Under the pieces are notes generated by a model, which did not search any database, had not been told where the DNA came from, and saw nothing but the letters and a program-made list of their open reading frames with translations. A program made the position numbers and the translations under genes. 64,000 nt of DNA from Neostapfia colusana (lineage: Eukaryota; Streptophyta; Magnoliopsida; Poales; Poaceae): assembly GCA_030760725.1 (NCBI GenBank), contig JASWHV010000010.1, forward strand, positions 34,663,760 through 34,727,759, written 5' to 3'. Positions 35,515 to 47,230 of this stretch are shown here, piece after piece. Each line of letters starts with the position of its first letter. The first letter of the stretch is position 1.

Positions 35515-37350
35515 CACTTTAGCTGCAATTTGGCAAGCTAAGTCCTGTGTAATGTATGACTTCTTGTAAAAATTTCGAAGTCATTGGAGATCAGGATCTT
35601 TAGTTATGTCCAAATCATTAGAGCTCATCTTATATGTCATTACAAACTTAGCTAGAGATGTAATGAAACATCTAAGGTAGATTTAGTTTCTTTGAGTTCC
35701 TTGCACAACAGAGGCAACAACTTCATCCTAGGATCTCTACACAGCCTCTGTTCTTAAGAACGTTTAATCTCTAAGCCTTTGAATTACACTATAAAATACT
35801 ATGCATATACATGTCGATAGGGTTTACGACGAAGGACTTCGTCGGAGCCATCCCTTGACGTGTGGATCAGTTGAGCAAGTTTAGAAGGATCAAGGGATTG
35901 AAGATCACTAAATTCTATTATATACTACTACCCTACAAAGCAGGAAAGCTCCGGTTTGCATTATCCTTTTTACAAATTTTTATTGTTTTGAGCACTTACT
36001 TGAGTATCATTATTTCTTGCATGGGAGTCTTGTTTGAAAACCCAATTGCATAGCCAAGAAAACCATGGGTTGGGATTAGGATTTAAAACCCCGTTAGCAA
36101 CTGCAATGCTAAGATAGTGTAGGATTCGTTACAAGTCGAGTAGTTGGAACTACTCGCGAGAATAGGCTAGAGGCACTCGACTCGGGTAGAAATAGCATAT
36201 GAAACACATGGCGAGAAAATGAGACCGAGCGGGGAGTAAGGGTAGCAGGACTTTGGGGCCTATGTGCTATAGCTCCGCTCGTGTCGATTGAGGACCGAGC
36301 CGTGTGCGGGCCTGTTGAACAAGCTAGAACAGTACCGAAGACCTACCGGCTATATGGGAACCGGGAAACCGATGTAACTCGGGTAGCTGGGTGTTGAGGC
36401 ATAGCTGGTCGTTCAGAGGGTAGGTTGAGAGCTTGAGGTGTAAATCGGCTGGCGGCACTGAGATGCGCGTGCAGAGACCTCTTGTTCGGGACGATTGGAC
36501 CGGTTCAACATTTGGCTGACGGGTGAAAGGTGGTTGCGTACGACGTCCATGATGGTTGCTGTAGGCAACATCGAGTACGGGCGTACGTGATGGGTTATTC
36601 GGGTAACCCTGCAGGTGTAAATCGATTATAATCGCCGTCCCTCACGGTCAGTGAGTACCACTTGTTCACTGTACAGTGACGTAGAAAGAACAGGCTAGTT
36701 ACATGTTAAAATGTTGCTGATTGAAAGATGGACTTGATTGTTAATGTTTGCTATATTTTAGAGCTAATTAAAGTTCCTTTCAGCTTTGGGCAAAGTACAT
36801 GAGAGAAATGTGTTTCTTGTTTGATTGCGGCTCTCTCATGTGCCTTAGCGTAAGGTTCTCCACAACCTGCTGCTAAACTTGAAAGTAAGGTTCCACTAAT
36901 TAGGCGAGTCCTTTGCAACTGATTTTTATCTCATGTACCTATCATCCCTCATGTAGAAGTTTCATGCTTAGGTGAGACGGGTCAGACTTGCTGATCCTTC
37001 ATGCTCACTGCTTGTGTTTGAAGCTTTTGCAGGGTTCTATGAGGAAGGGACTCCCGAGGAGGAGACGGAACCCCAGGAGGGCAACCCCTTCGAGTGGGAG
37101 TCGTGCACGCCGCTGAGTTAGTGTATGTGCGTGCTAGCGAGGACACGTTCACGGGCTGAACATGAACTCGATGCGTAGTCTACGCCTGTGAGTGTAGACT
37201 GAACATATTTTGTTGTACAACTGTTCATAAACCTTTTTATGTAATAAAACTTTGCTTCCGCTTTGTACCTTTGATGTGTGTTATCCGGTGCTGTGCAACG
37301 CAGCACCCCTCAGTGTGATCCTGGCTCGACAAGACTGTGGGGTCGTGTCA
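35515..37350 (+). repeat. F solo LTR, segment 3
   Basis: R/U5 part of F, similar to the C LTR read in reverse. Contains the shared block (36536-36590), AATAAA at 37243-37248, a perfect hairpin GGTGCTG/CAGCACC (37287-37293 and 37301-37307) and the terminal GTCGTGTCA. No gene is seen. Confidence 0.88.
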
Positions 37351-37355
37351 AGTAC
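37351..37355. repeat. TSD agtac, right copy (F insertion)
   Basis: Matches 6895-6899. Confidence 0.95.
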
Positions 37356-39780
37356 CTCGTCATGTCATTTGGGTTAACCAACACTCTGGCACACTTCATG
37401 TACTTGATGAATTCTGTGTTCATGCCGGAGTTAGACAAGTTCATCGTGGTATTCATTGATGACATATTGGTTTACTCCAAATCAAAAGAAGAGCACGTTG
37501 AACATTTGTGTATCGTGCTACAACGGTTGAGGGAGCACAAATTATATGCCAAGTGCGAGTTCTGGATTGATCAAGTGCGAGTTCTGGATTGATCAAGTGC
37601 CTTTCCTAGGCTATATTATTTCAGCAGAAGGCATCGCCGTGGACCCCAGCAAGATTGAACAGGTGCTGAAGTGGGAATCTCCCAAATCTGTCCACGAGGT
37701 CCGAAGTTTTCTAGGTTTAGCGGGGTATTATCGGAGGTTCATTCTGAGCTTCTCAAAAATTGCTAAACCAATGACGGAGCTGCTGAAGAAGGGCACGAAA
37801 TACATGTGGAATGCAGCATGTGAAGACGCATTCAAAATGTTAGTGAAACATCTCACAACAGCTCCAGTTCTTGCTCAGCCGGACATGACGAAGCCATTTG
37901 ATGTATACTGTGATGTATCCATCATCGGTCTCGGCTGCGTTCTGATGCAAGAAGGGCGTGTAGTCGCCTATGGGTCTCGTCAACTGCAAAACCACGAGCA
38001 GCATTATCCAACTCACGATCTCGAGCTTGCTTCTGTGGTGTTGGCGTTAAAGATGTGGAGGCATTATCTACAAGGTAATCTTGTTCACCTCTACACCGAC
38101 CATAAAAGCCTGAAGTATATCTTCACGCAGAAGGAGCTGAATATGAGACAACGGAGATGGTTGGAGCTCATCAAAGATTATGAAATTGAGATCCACTATC
38201 ATCCGGGAAAAGCAAACGTGGTCGCCGACGCGCTTAGTCGGAAAGTCCACGTTCACAACTTGGCGGCTGCTGAGTTGGAAGATGAAGAACCAAGTCTCCA
38301 TGTCATTCCATATGGCGCGCTTTATAATCTCGCGCTCATTCCAACGATCCGTGAAGAGATTGTTGAGGCTCAAAGAAGAGACAGAGGTATGTCTCACATA
38401 TGGATAAGACTAGACAACGGAGAGGTGAAATGTTTCCGGAAGTATGAGAACAGTACAATATGGTTCAACGACCGTATAGTGGTACCGCGTAATATGAAAC
38501 TCCGGAAGAAAATATTGGATGAAGCCCACCTGTCTAAGTTTTCCATTCATACTGGAAGTAACAAGATGTACCAAGATTTGAAACAGAAATTTTGGTGGAC
38601 GAGGATGAAGAGGGAAATTGCGAAGTACATATCCGAATGTGATACGTGTAGACGGGTCAAGGCTGATCATATGCGGAAAGCCGGACAACTACAACCTTTG
38701 AAGATACCGGCATGGAAATGGTAGGATGTGAGTATGGATTTCATCATCGGATTATCGCTCACATCCCGGAAGCATGACTCGTTATGGGTGATCGTTGACC
38801 GGTTGACGAAGTCGGCTCATTTCATACCGGTGAAAACTCATTTTCGAGCCAAGCAATATGCGGAGTTATACATCTCTAGAATCATATGCTCTCATGGTGT
38901 CCCAAAGACCATCGTTTCAGATGGAGGTGTGCTGTTTGTTGCTCGTTTTTGGGAGCAGCTGCATGCCTCGATGGGCACCAAGCTGATTAGAAGCTCCGCA
39001 TATCACCCTCAAACCGATGGACAAACTGAGAGGGTGAACCAAGTGCTTGAAGACATGTTAAGAGCATGTGCCATCCACCACGGTAGGAATTGGGATGATT
39101 ACCTACCGTTGGCGGAGTTTTCATACAACAACGATTATCAAGCGAGTATTAAAATGGCACCGTATGAAGCTCTCTACAGCCGGAAGTGTCACACACCGTT
39201 GAATTGGTGTGGGTCCGGCGAAAGAGTTCTGTTTGGGGTTGATCTTGTCAACGAAGCCGAAGACCGAGTTCGGTTGATACAAGAGAACTTGAAGGCTGCA
39301 CAATCCCGACAGAAGACCTACGCTGATCAAAGGCGTAGGCCATTGCATTTTAACGTCGGAGAGCACGTGTATCTTCGTGTATCTCCGATGAAGGGAACTC
39401 ACCAGTTCGGTGTAAAGCTCGCTCCCCGTTTTATAGGTCGTTTTGCTATCACGGAGAAGTGCGGACCCGTAGCCTACCGGCTGGAATTACCGGCAAGTCT
39501 AGCGGGTGTTCATGATGTATTTCATGTGTCACAGCTGCGGAAATGCCTCAAATTCACCGCTGCTGTCCACACCGAGGAAATCGACGAATTGAAACTGGAC
39601 CTTACTTATACCGAGCGACCGGTTCAGATTTTGGATGAAAAGACCCGGGTAACCCGGAACCGGACGATCAGATTTTTCAAGGTGCTATGGGGTAACCATA
39701 CCAGGGAAGAGGCGACGTGGGAAAACGAAGATTATCTCCGCACCAATTATCCAGAACTCTTAGCATTGTACAGTTTGTAA
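37356..39780 (+). pseudogene. gag-pol: Element D pol, 3' portion: RT, RNase H, integrase, chromodomain
   Basis: Continues RT from 6899 with LVMSFGLTN, then VVFIDDILVYSK, RNase H (YCDVSIIGLG, TDHKSL), integrase (HH-CC zinc site with CDTC, MDFIIGL, SDGGVLF in place of the common SDRGT, HPQTDGQTERVNQ) and a chromodomain (TRNRTIRFFKVLWGNHTREE) to the stop at 39778-39780. Lesions are a 22-bp tandem duplication at 37553-37596 that shifts the frame, absence of three residues just before it compared with relatives, and TAG at 38722-38724 in integrase. With the gag-side stops this makes D dead several times over. Confidence 0.93.
37553..37596 (+). repeat. 22-bp exact tandem duplication in D RT
   Basis: Units 37553-37574 and 37575-37596 are identical, starting GTGCGAGTTCTGG. 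The second unit shifts the frame of D pol. Confidence 0.95.
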
Positions 39781-39809
39781 TTACCTCTCCCGTCTAGTTC
39801 TCCTTTGGT

Positions 39810-39845
39810 AATCTCGGGACGAGATTCTTTTAAGGGGGGTAGGAA
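39810..39845 (+). other. D hairpin and polypurine tract
   Basis: AATCTCG/CGAGATT (39810-39816 and 39820-39826) with a 3-nt loop, then TTTTAAGGGGGGTAGGAA to the 3' LTR start. Confidence 0.87.
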
Positions 39846-42800
39846 TGTAAAAGTCCAAAAACATGTACATGAATAAAACTAAAGTTTGAGTTCATATGTG
39901 TGGCAAAGACATAAAAAATGGGACTTGCTAAAACTTTTCTTCATGCAAAGTAATACATGGATGACCATCCAAAATTAGGCTTACATTTTTATTTCAAAGT
40001 GTTGAACAAATAAGGATTTAAATACCTCTTGCATGTATGTTCAAAAATCAGATTTGAAATTCAGAGTTCACACATGTGGTGGCCAAACACTTTGAATAAA
40101 CATGCAGCTATATAGTTGGAAATTGTGGGGAAAAGTTTGATGCCAAACTATTCATTTGTAGGGTGGGCTCAAAAAGGAGTTAAAGAGAAGCATTTGCAAA
40201 TTCTAACCAGATTCAGATTTTCTATGCGAACTCAAACTGAAATTGGGGGAAATCAAATGCTAGCCCACATTTAAACTTCAAACCTGTGGAATTTAGGAAG
40301 ATCAGCATGACAAGATATTTGGGAGGAAAAGGTGGTGAGGGACCCACATGTCATTGAGTGGAAAGATCAAGACTTGCACATGAAGCAAAGGATTTTGCCT
40401 CTGTCCTGCTCGAAGCCACCGAGGGCTGCTCGTGTGCCACCGAGGGAAAACCCACCGCGCCACCAGCTGCTTCCTGTTCCCATGCGCGGGCTCCCAGAGG
40501 CGGATGGCCCTCTTGCCCCGGCATAATCTGCCCCTCGGACTGAGCAAAGGCTCACTTGACTTTCCCTCCTCGCGAGAACGCCGAGCAGAACCAGTTCCTC
40601 ACGTCCACTCTCGTTTCGATCGAGAAAACAAAGAAACGATCGCACCCTCTCCTCTCCGAGTGGCTAAACAACAACCTGAGCTCCGTCTCCACTCCCCCGA
40701 CGCCTAAACCTCCGAGCTCCGGCCTCCTTTGCCCGAGAACAGCTCCAACGCCGCGACCTAACTCAAAACCGGCGATCGGCTTCATGTCGACAGAACACTA
40801 CGGTGGTTTTCAAGCTCGATCAAGCACGGCCACGGGAGCACGCTGTGGTGGTGCTGCTCTCAATCGAAGCTCGAGCCACACCGTGAAGCATCGACAGGGA
40901 ATTTCAAGATTTTCCTCCGGCGAGTTCAACCCGAGCGGCCGGTACGGTTTTTTCAAATCCCCCCTCTCTAATCCTCCGTATGTCATCAAATATTGCACAT
41001 AGACGCTGGACTAGCCGGCGATCATTTTCCCTTTAGCATCCATTGCATGAAACCGGCTAGGAGCGACGGATTTTGAGCTCGATCAAAGGCGTTCATGGTG
41101 GACACGATCGGTCCCATGGTGCCGACCAACTTGCAGCCATTTTTGAACATCTTTGAGGCCTTGTCGAGTTTCCTAGAGGTGCATTGGTCTGTAGAGCTAG
41201 TCGGTCAAGCTTTTGGCGGGCTGAGAACCCTGGCCGACGCTGCCAAAGCTCAACCGAAGCCTCCACACGTCGCCGGCCATCTTCCGGTCATCGGCAGCCC
41301 CAGCACACCTCACCATCGTGTTCCTCGACGCTGCAAACCCCCGGGCGGTGAGTCTTAGCTCGTGCGGTGGCCGGCAGTGGCGATCCGGCGAGTGGTGATT
41401 TGCTCCGGCGAGGTGGCGGCGGCGCGCGCGAAATCGAATCGGGAGGTTGAAGAAGGGGTGGGTCCTGGCTGTCAGCGGCTCAAAAATTTAAATCCCCGAT
41501 CGGCTGTGGCTGGGATCCAGTGTGCTGGCGCGCTGAAGAGCTGTGGCCCGGTGTGGCTCATTTCTGATTGGCTGGCATTTAAATAAGCGGGCTTAGTGCA
41601 GTTTTCAGTAGGAAAACAATTCCAGTGATGGCTCAAAATTTGGAAATTCATAGCTCCCTGTAGAAACCTCCAAATTGAGTGATTCCAATTAGGTTGGATT
41701 CATCTTTCATAGTTCTATCCAAATGTGGACTCAGATTTGGATGAAAGTCAATATATAATTCTGGAAAATTCTTTGAAGGTTTAATGAAAAAGAATTATTG
41801 AGGGAGTTTGGTTTATCCAAAAATCCCCAAATTTTGCCAGAATATTCATTGGCATAGTATTAACCATCTAGCAAAGTTTCCGCTCAAGTGAAGATCATTT
41901 GTGTAGGAATTTGCTAAATACAAGATGCTGTGTTCGTAAGGGTCCGGAAACATTTTCAGAAAATGTTTCCCACTTGAAAAATCTATTCTTGGTAATCCAT
42001 ATCTTAAAAAATCATCGGAAAATTTAGTCAAGCTCTCTGAGACATACTTGAAATTGTAGTCACTTAAGTGAGCATGAAAATGCACAGTACTCCAGAATTA
42101 ATTCTTTTGAGTAGAAATACTTAAAGAATTGTTCTCGGGGAACTACTCGAGTAAAAAGGCTGAATTTTGGACCAGATTACTTCTTGTGACCAAGAACTCA
42201 CATGTAAATTATCAGCTCAAGTTGAGCCCTGGAGCTCCCTGTGCTTGTTCTCCATATTTATGTATATATGGAAATACATGAGGGACATTATGAGAATTAT
42301 GGAGAACACAAGTTAACTCCACATTAGCTGCAATTTGGCAAGCTAAATCCCTAGGTAGTGTAGAACCTGCTGTAAAAGTTTTGAGGCCATTGGAGTTCTT
42401 GTTCTTCAGTTGTTTTCAAATCTTTTCAGCTCATCTATTATGTTCATTAGGGAAAGTGATTAGTGTATAGCTAAAACACTAAGATCAATTTAGTCATTTC
42501 TGTTTCCACAACAGAGGCAAACCAAGCCCTTTCTGGCTCTTCCACACAACCTCTGTTCCTAAGAACTTCATTCTATAACTTCTTTCCATTACATGCTATA
42601 AAACATTTGCATATGCATTTCAATAGGAAACACAACAAAGGGGATTCAAAGGAGTAATTCATTGAAGTGGATCAAGCTCCGTAGTATCAAGGGTGGATCA
42701 GCAAGGATACTAACTACTTATATACGACTACCCTGCAAAACATGCAAGCTCTGGTTTGCATTTAACAACTGTTAAATTTTTACTTTGTATTCACTTTCTG

Positions 42801-43079
42801 TTAAGATGTGAATTGTGCATTAGGTCTAGTGTTTGATACTCCTCTTGTATAACCAAAGGAACCTATGGAGTGTTGGGTAGGTGGATTTCACCATGTAGAA
42901 CTGCCATGCTTAAGTACGGTTCGGTAGAAGTCGAGTGGTGAGATGCTACTCGCACGTTCAGGAAACAACAGGGGCATACGGGATTGGTTCATAAATGAAT
43001 TAGCAAGTTAAAGTTGAGACCAGAAGGTTGTAGGGGCAGCAGGACATAGGGGCCTGGGTGCTATAGACCTGTCCGTGTC
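39846..43079 (+). repeat. D 3' LTR, left part
   Basis: Begins TGTAAAAGTCC right after the polypurine tract. AT-rich U3, then GC-rich 40320-41600 and AT-rich again. From 41104 it matches window bases 1-1975. A donor-like GCG/GTGAGT lies at 41348 (matching 244 in the 5' LTR). It is cut at 43079 by C. Overlapping frames near 40300-41000 look like GC-rich artefacts. Confidence 0.92.
43075..43079. repeat. TSD gtgtc, left copy (C insertion)
   Basis: GTGTC here and at 56611-56615 flank C. The uninterrupted site in the other D LTR (near 1975) reads ATGTC. Confidence 0.93.
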
Positions 43080-46000
43080 TGACACGACCCCACGGTCTTG
43101 TCGAGCCAGGATCACGCTGAGGGGTACTGTGTTGCACAGCACCGGATAACACACGTCAAAGGTACAAAGCGGAAGCGAAATTTTATTACATAAACAAGTT
43201 TATTTACAAGTTTACATCAAAATAAGTTTAGTCTACACTCACAGGCATAGACTAAGCATCAAGTGCACGCTCAGCCCTTGAACGTGTCCTTGCTAGAACA
43301 CACACGTACACTAACTCTGCGGCGTGCACGACTCCCACTCGACGGGGTTCCCCTCCTGGGGTTCCGTCTCTTCCTCGGGAGTCCCTTCCTCATAGAACCC
43401 TGCAAAAGCTTCAAACACAAGCAGTGAGCACGAAGGCTCAGAAAGTCTGACCCGTCTCACCTAAACATGGAACTTCTATATGAGGGGTGATGGGTTACAT
43501 GAGGTAAAAATCATTTGCAAGGACTCGCATAATTAGTTGAACCTTACTTTCAAGTTTTAGCAGCAGTTTGTGGAGAACCTTACGCTAAGGCACATGAGAG
43601 AGCCGCAATCAAACAAGAAACGCATTTCTCTCATGTACTTTGCCCAAAGTTGAAATGAACTTTAGTTAGCTCTAAACTACAGCAAGTCATTAGCAATCAA
43701 GTCCATCTTTCAATCAGCAACATTTTAACATGTAGCTAGCCTATTCTTTCTACGTCACGGTACAGTGAACAAGTGGTACTCACTGACCGCGAGGGACGGC
43801 GATTATAATCGATTTACACCTGCAGGGTTACCCGAACGACCCGTCACATACGCCCGTACTCGATGTTGCCTACAACAACAATCACGGACGCCGTACGCAA
43901 CCACCTTTCGGCCGTCAGCCAAATATTGAACCAGTCCCATCGTCCCGAGCAAGAGGTCTCTGCACGAGCATCTCAGTGCCGCCAGCCGATTTACACCTCA
44001 AGCTCTCAACCTACCCTCTGAACGACGGGCAATGCCTCAATACCCAGCTACCCGAGTTACATCAGTTTCCCGGTTCCCATATAGCCAGTAGGTCTTCGCT
44101 ACTGTTCTAGCTTGTTCAACAGGCCCGCACACGGCTCGGTCCTCAATCGACACAAGCGGAGCTACAGCAAACAGGCCCCAAAGTCCTGCTGCCCTTACCC
44201 TCCGCATGGTCTCATTTTCTTGCCATGTGTTTCATGTGCTATCACTACCCGAGTCGAGTGCCTCTAGCCTATGCTCGCGAGTAGTTCCAACTACTCGACT
44301 TGTACCGAATCCTACTCTACCTTAGCATTGCAGTAGCTAACGGGGTTTGCAATCCTAAACCCAACCCTTGGTTTTCTTGGCTATGCAGTTGGATTTCCAA
44401 ACAAGACTCTAATGCAAAGAATAAAGTAATCAAGTATGTGCTCAAAACAATAAAAACTTATAAAAGGTTAATGCAAACCGGAGCTTGCCTTGCTGCTCTT
44501 GGTCGTAGGCTAGCTGTTCCTCCGGAGTAACGAAGTCTAGGACTTCGGGTTCCTCCTCGACCTTAGCGACTACATGATAGAAGCAATATATGTATCAATT
44601 TAAATGCATTTGTATTGAGTTTGAAGTTGTAAAGTCTATAACCCTTTCTAGACAGACCTAATGACGGTGAAACTTTTACTGTGGCTTGGTTACAACCTAA
44701 ACAGATACTCGGTCAAGTTTTAGTTGCAGCAAAGCTCCTTTGAGCTCTTCCACAATTTATTATGTCCTTGACCTTAATTGGAAATCTTAGAGTGTTCTAA
44801 GGATTTTCATGAAACAAACTATGACTTTATGAAAACTAGATTTTCAGAGGGTTCTAATGGAGTTGGTCTCACTTAATTTGGAAGTTCCTAAATAAAGATA
44901 TGAGCTATACAATTTCAGAGAAAATTCTGAAAATGTTTCTGAACATTTTCTATTTTCTCTGGAACAGTTTCACTAATCACACCATTAGGTGGATTAAATG
45001 AGCTCCAATGGGTCTGACATTTTTATGGTAGTTCAGGAATATTTTGGTGAACATCCCAGCAAAATTTCGGGATTTTCCTCGAAAGGATTCTCCAGTTAAA
45101 ATTCCAAACAGTTTAAACTTTGAGGAATTAATGCTGGAGAAATAAGGAATTTCATGAAGTGAAACTTGATTTGCTGGAAAGTACTCAGAGAGATGAATCT
45201 AGCAAAATTTGGTTCACTCAATTTGGAGCTTTCTAGCCAAAGTTATGAGGATTTGAAGCTTGGAAGAATTCTGAAAATCGCGGAAAAAAATTTAAACTCT
45301 CGGGGCCCGCGGGGACACGTGTCGAGCGCGGAGGTGTCCGGCACACCGGAGCTCACAGGGTATTTGCGCGCCAGCACAGCCGATCCCGGCCACACCCGAT
45401 CCCGATTTAAATTCTTCAGCCACTGACACGTGGGCCAGCCGGCTTCGTCTTCCTCCCGCCGTTCTCTCGCGCCCGCGCCGCCAACCTCGCCGGAGCAGAC
45501 TCGGGGCTCGCCGGCTCGCCGCTGTCGGACCTCCCATGGTCTGAAACTCGCCGTCAGGGGGTTGTCTACGTCGAGGAACACGTCGTTGGTGTCAGGTCGG
45601 GCTGGGGGTGACCGGAAATAGCTCGGCAACGTGCCGCAGCCTCGGTTGAGGTTCGGCGCCGTCGACCGTGGGTTCTAACCCGCCAACACCTCGAACAAAC
45701 GGTCCTACAGCATCAGTGTACCTCTAGGAAGCTCGACAAGGTGTCAAAAGGGTTCAGGGATGGCGGCAAGTCGGTCGGCGCCGTGTGACCGATCGTGCCC
45801 GCCATGACCGCCCTCTATCGAGCTCGAAATTCGTCACTCCTAGACAGTTTCACGCCACGGATGCCAAAAAGAACTTGATCGCCGGCTAGTCCAGCGTCTA
45901 TGTGCAAGATTTGATAACCTCCGAAAGATCATAGAGCGAGAATTTAAAGAAACCGTACCAGAGGCTTGGTTTACGGTCACCGGACCAAAACTGGGAATTC

Positions 46001-47161
46001 TTTGTGGACTCTTCATGGTTTGCTTCCAAACTTGGAGGAGAGCAGCACGGTGATCGCGCGCTCCTGTTTCCTCTCTTGCTGGACCGTGAAAACGCCTGTG
46101 GAACGCTGTCCACGGGCGCCTGACCTTCGGCTGAGGTTGAGTCGCCGCTGTGGCGATCGCTCTCGGGCAAAGGAGGTCGGAGCTCGGGGTTTCTGGTGTT
46201 GGGGAGGTGGAGTGCGATCTCAGGTGGCCGCCTAGCAGCTTGGGGAGGGAGAAGGCGAGCTGGTTTCGCGGTTCTCCAATCGAGCAGAGAGGCGGAAGGT
46301 TGGTGACTCGGTGAGCACGGGAGAGGAGGAAATGATCGGTGCCTTCCCCCGGGGAGCGCCTTAAGAGGGCCCTGGAACCGCCCTCGGGCTCGCGTGTGGG
46401 CGCGGGAAGCAGCTGGTGGTGCTGCTGCTCCTCGGTGGCGAGCGCAGCCGCTCCCGACCGTGGAGTCGGCAGCCGCTCGGTGGAAGTTCCTACCGAGACT
46501 CTGACTTTGGGTGCAAGTTTCTCCTTCTTCCCTCTATGACATGTGGGTCCCACCCGGGGTTTTAACCTCTGAAATTTACTCCTAATCACTGTAGCAAACA
46601 GTGAGCCCCATAATACCCCTGGTGATTCAAATTATTCACCCATGAGCCATTTGAATTGAGTAGAGTTCAAATTAGGTTTGGTTTGAGTGAATTTCAGCAC
46701 AAGTTCAGTTTTGAATTCAAATAAAGTTTGAATTTGTCCCACTTAGCTCATGTCAAGATCAACTCCAAATGGAGTGAAAATTGGTGTGTGAGCTCACAAA
46801 AATGTGCTGAGTAAGAATATGCCTCCCACTTTTAAATTCATGGGATAAAAACAGTTTGAATTTGAACATGGTTTCAAACTGCCCTCTTTCTAACTATACC
46901 CAAAATGACCTCAAAAAGGTTTTGAATTTGGGTAAAACTTGGCATGGACATCCTCTGCAAAGTGTAGGAGTTTTCATATGTCCAGCCCACCTATATCACA
47001 TGTGGGAAATACCACTTTTGCAATGTGTGAGTTTGTTCTCTAATGAGCATGTTGATGGTGGTTACTTGCTCTTCATTTGTGTTCATCATCTTTCCTCAAA
47101 TGAGGTGTGTGGTGTGGTGATGAACACTTCAATTTTTGTGTCAAAAACTGAGGCCCTTACA
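43080..47161 (-). repeat. C 3' LTR
   Basis: In plus reading starts TGACACGACCCC and ends GGCCCTTACA. Contains the shared block in reverse, a poly(A) signal (reverse TTTATT near 43182) and a GC-rich part 45290-46560. Frames in it (for example 45243-45629 and 45840-46589, minus) recur in the 5' LTR but resemble no protein. Confidence 0.94.
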
Positions 47162-47196
47162 TTCCTCCCTCCTTAAAAGAATCTCGTCCCGACATT
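47162..47196 (-). other. C polypurine tract and hairpin
   Basis: The minus strand reads TTTTAAGGAGGGAGGAA before the LTR. The adjoining stem AATCTCG/CGACATT (47180-47196) has one mismatch compared with B and D. Confidence 0.82.
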
Positions 47197-47230
47197 ATAA
47201 GGTGAAAATGAGAGAGAGGACGGTGGAAAA

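Larger units (their letters stand above)
6900..37350 (+). mobile_element. Element F: solo LTR interrupted by B1 and B2
   Basis: Once B1 and B2 are removed, F is about 5,081 bp (479 + 2,766 + 1,836), begins TGTAAAGG, ends GTCGTGTCA and has a perfect 5-bp TSD. It contains no PBS, gag, pol or polypurine tract, so it is a solo LTR, the usual product of recombination between the two LTRs of one element. Its right third closely matches the LTR of C in reverse, and its left end resembles the start of the D LTR, so it belongs to a sister family of both. Confidence 0.9.

Noticed and set aside
41576..41586. TATA box in the D 3' LTR
   Set aside because: The motif reads TTTAAATAAG and has lost the TATATAAG core seen at 469-476.
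45430..45621. Plant host gene candidate in GC-rich segments
   Set aside because: No exon structure or recognisable plant protein. The segment is repeated in both C LTRs.
45840..46589. 249-codon minus-strand frame in the C LTR, also at 55346-56038
   Set aside because: GC-rich LTR leader. The two copies differ in length and end, with Pro/Arg/Ser-rich low-complexity content. It could be read in the element direction but shows no domain, so I do not call a gene.
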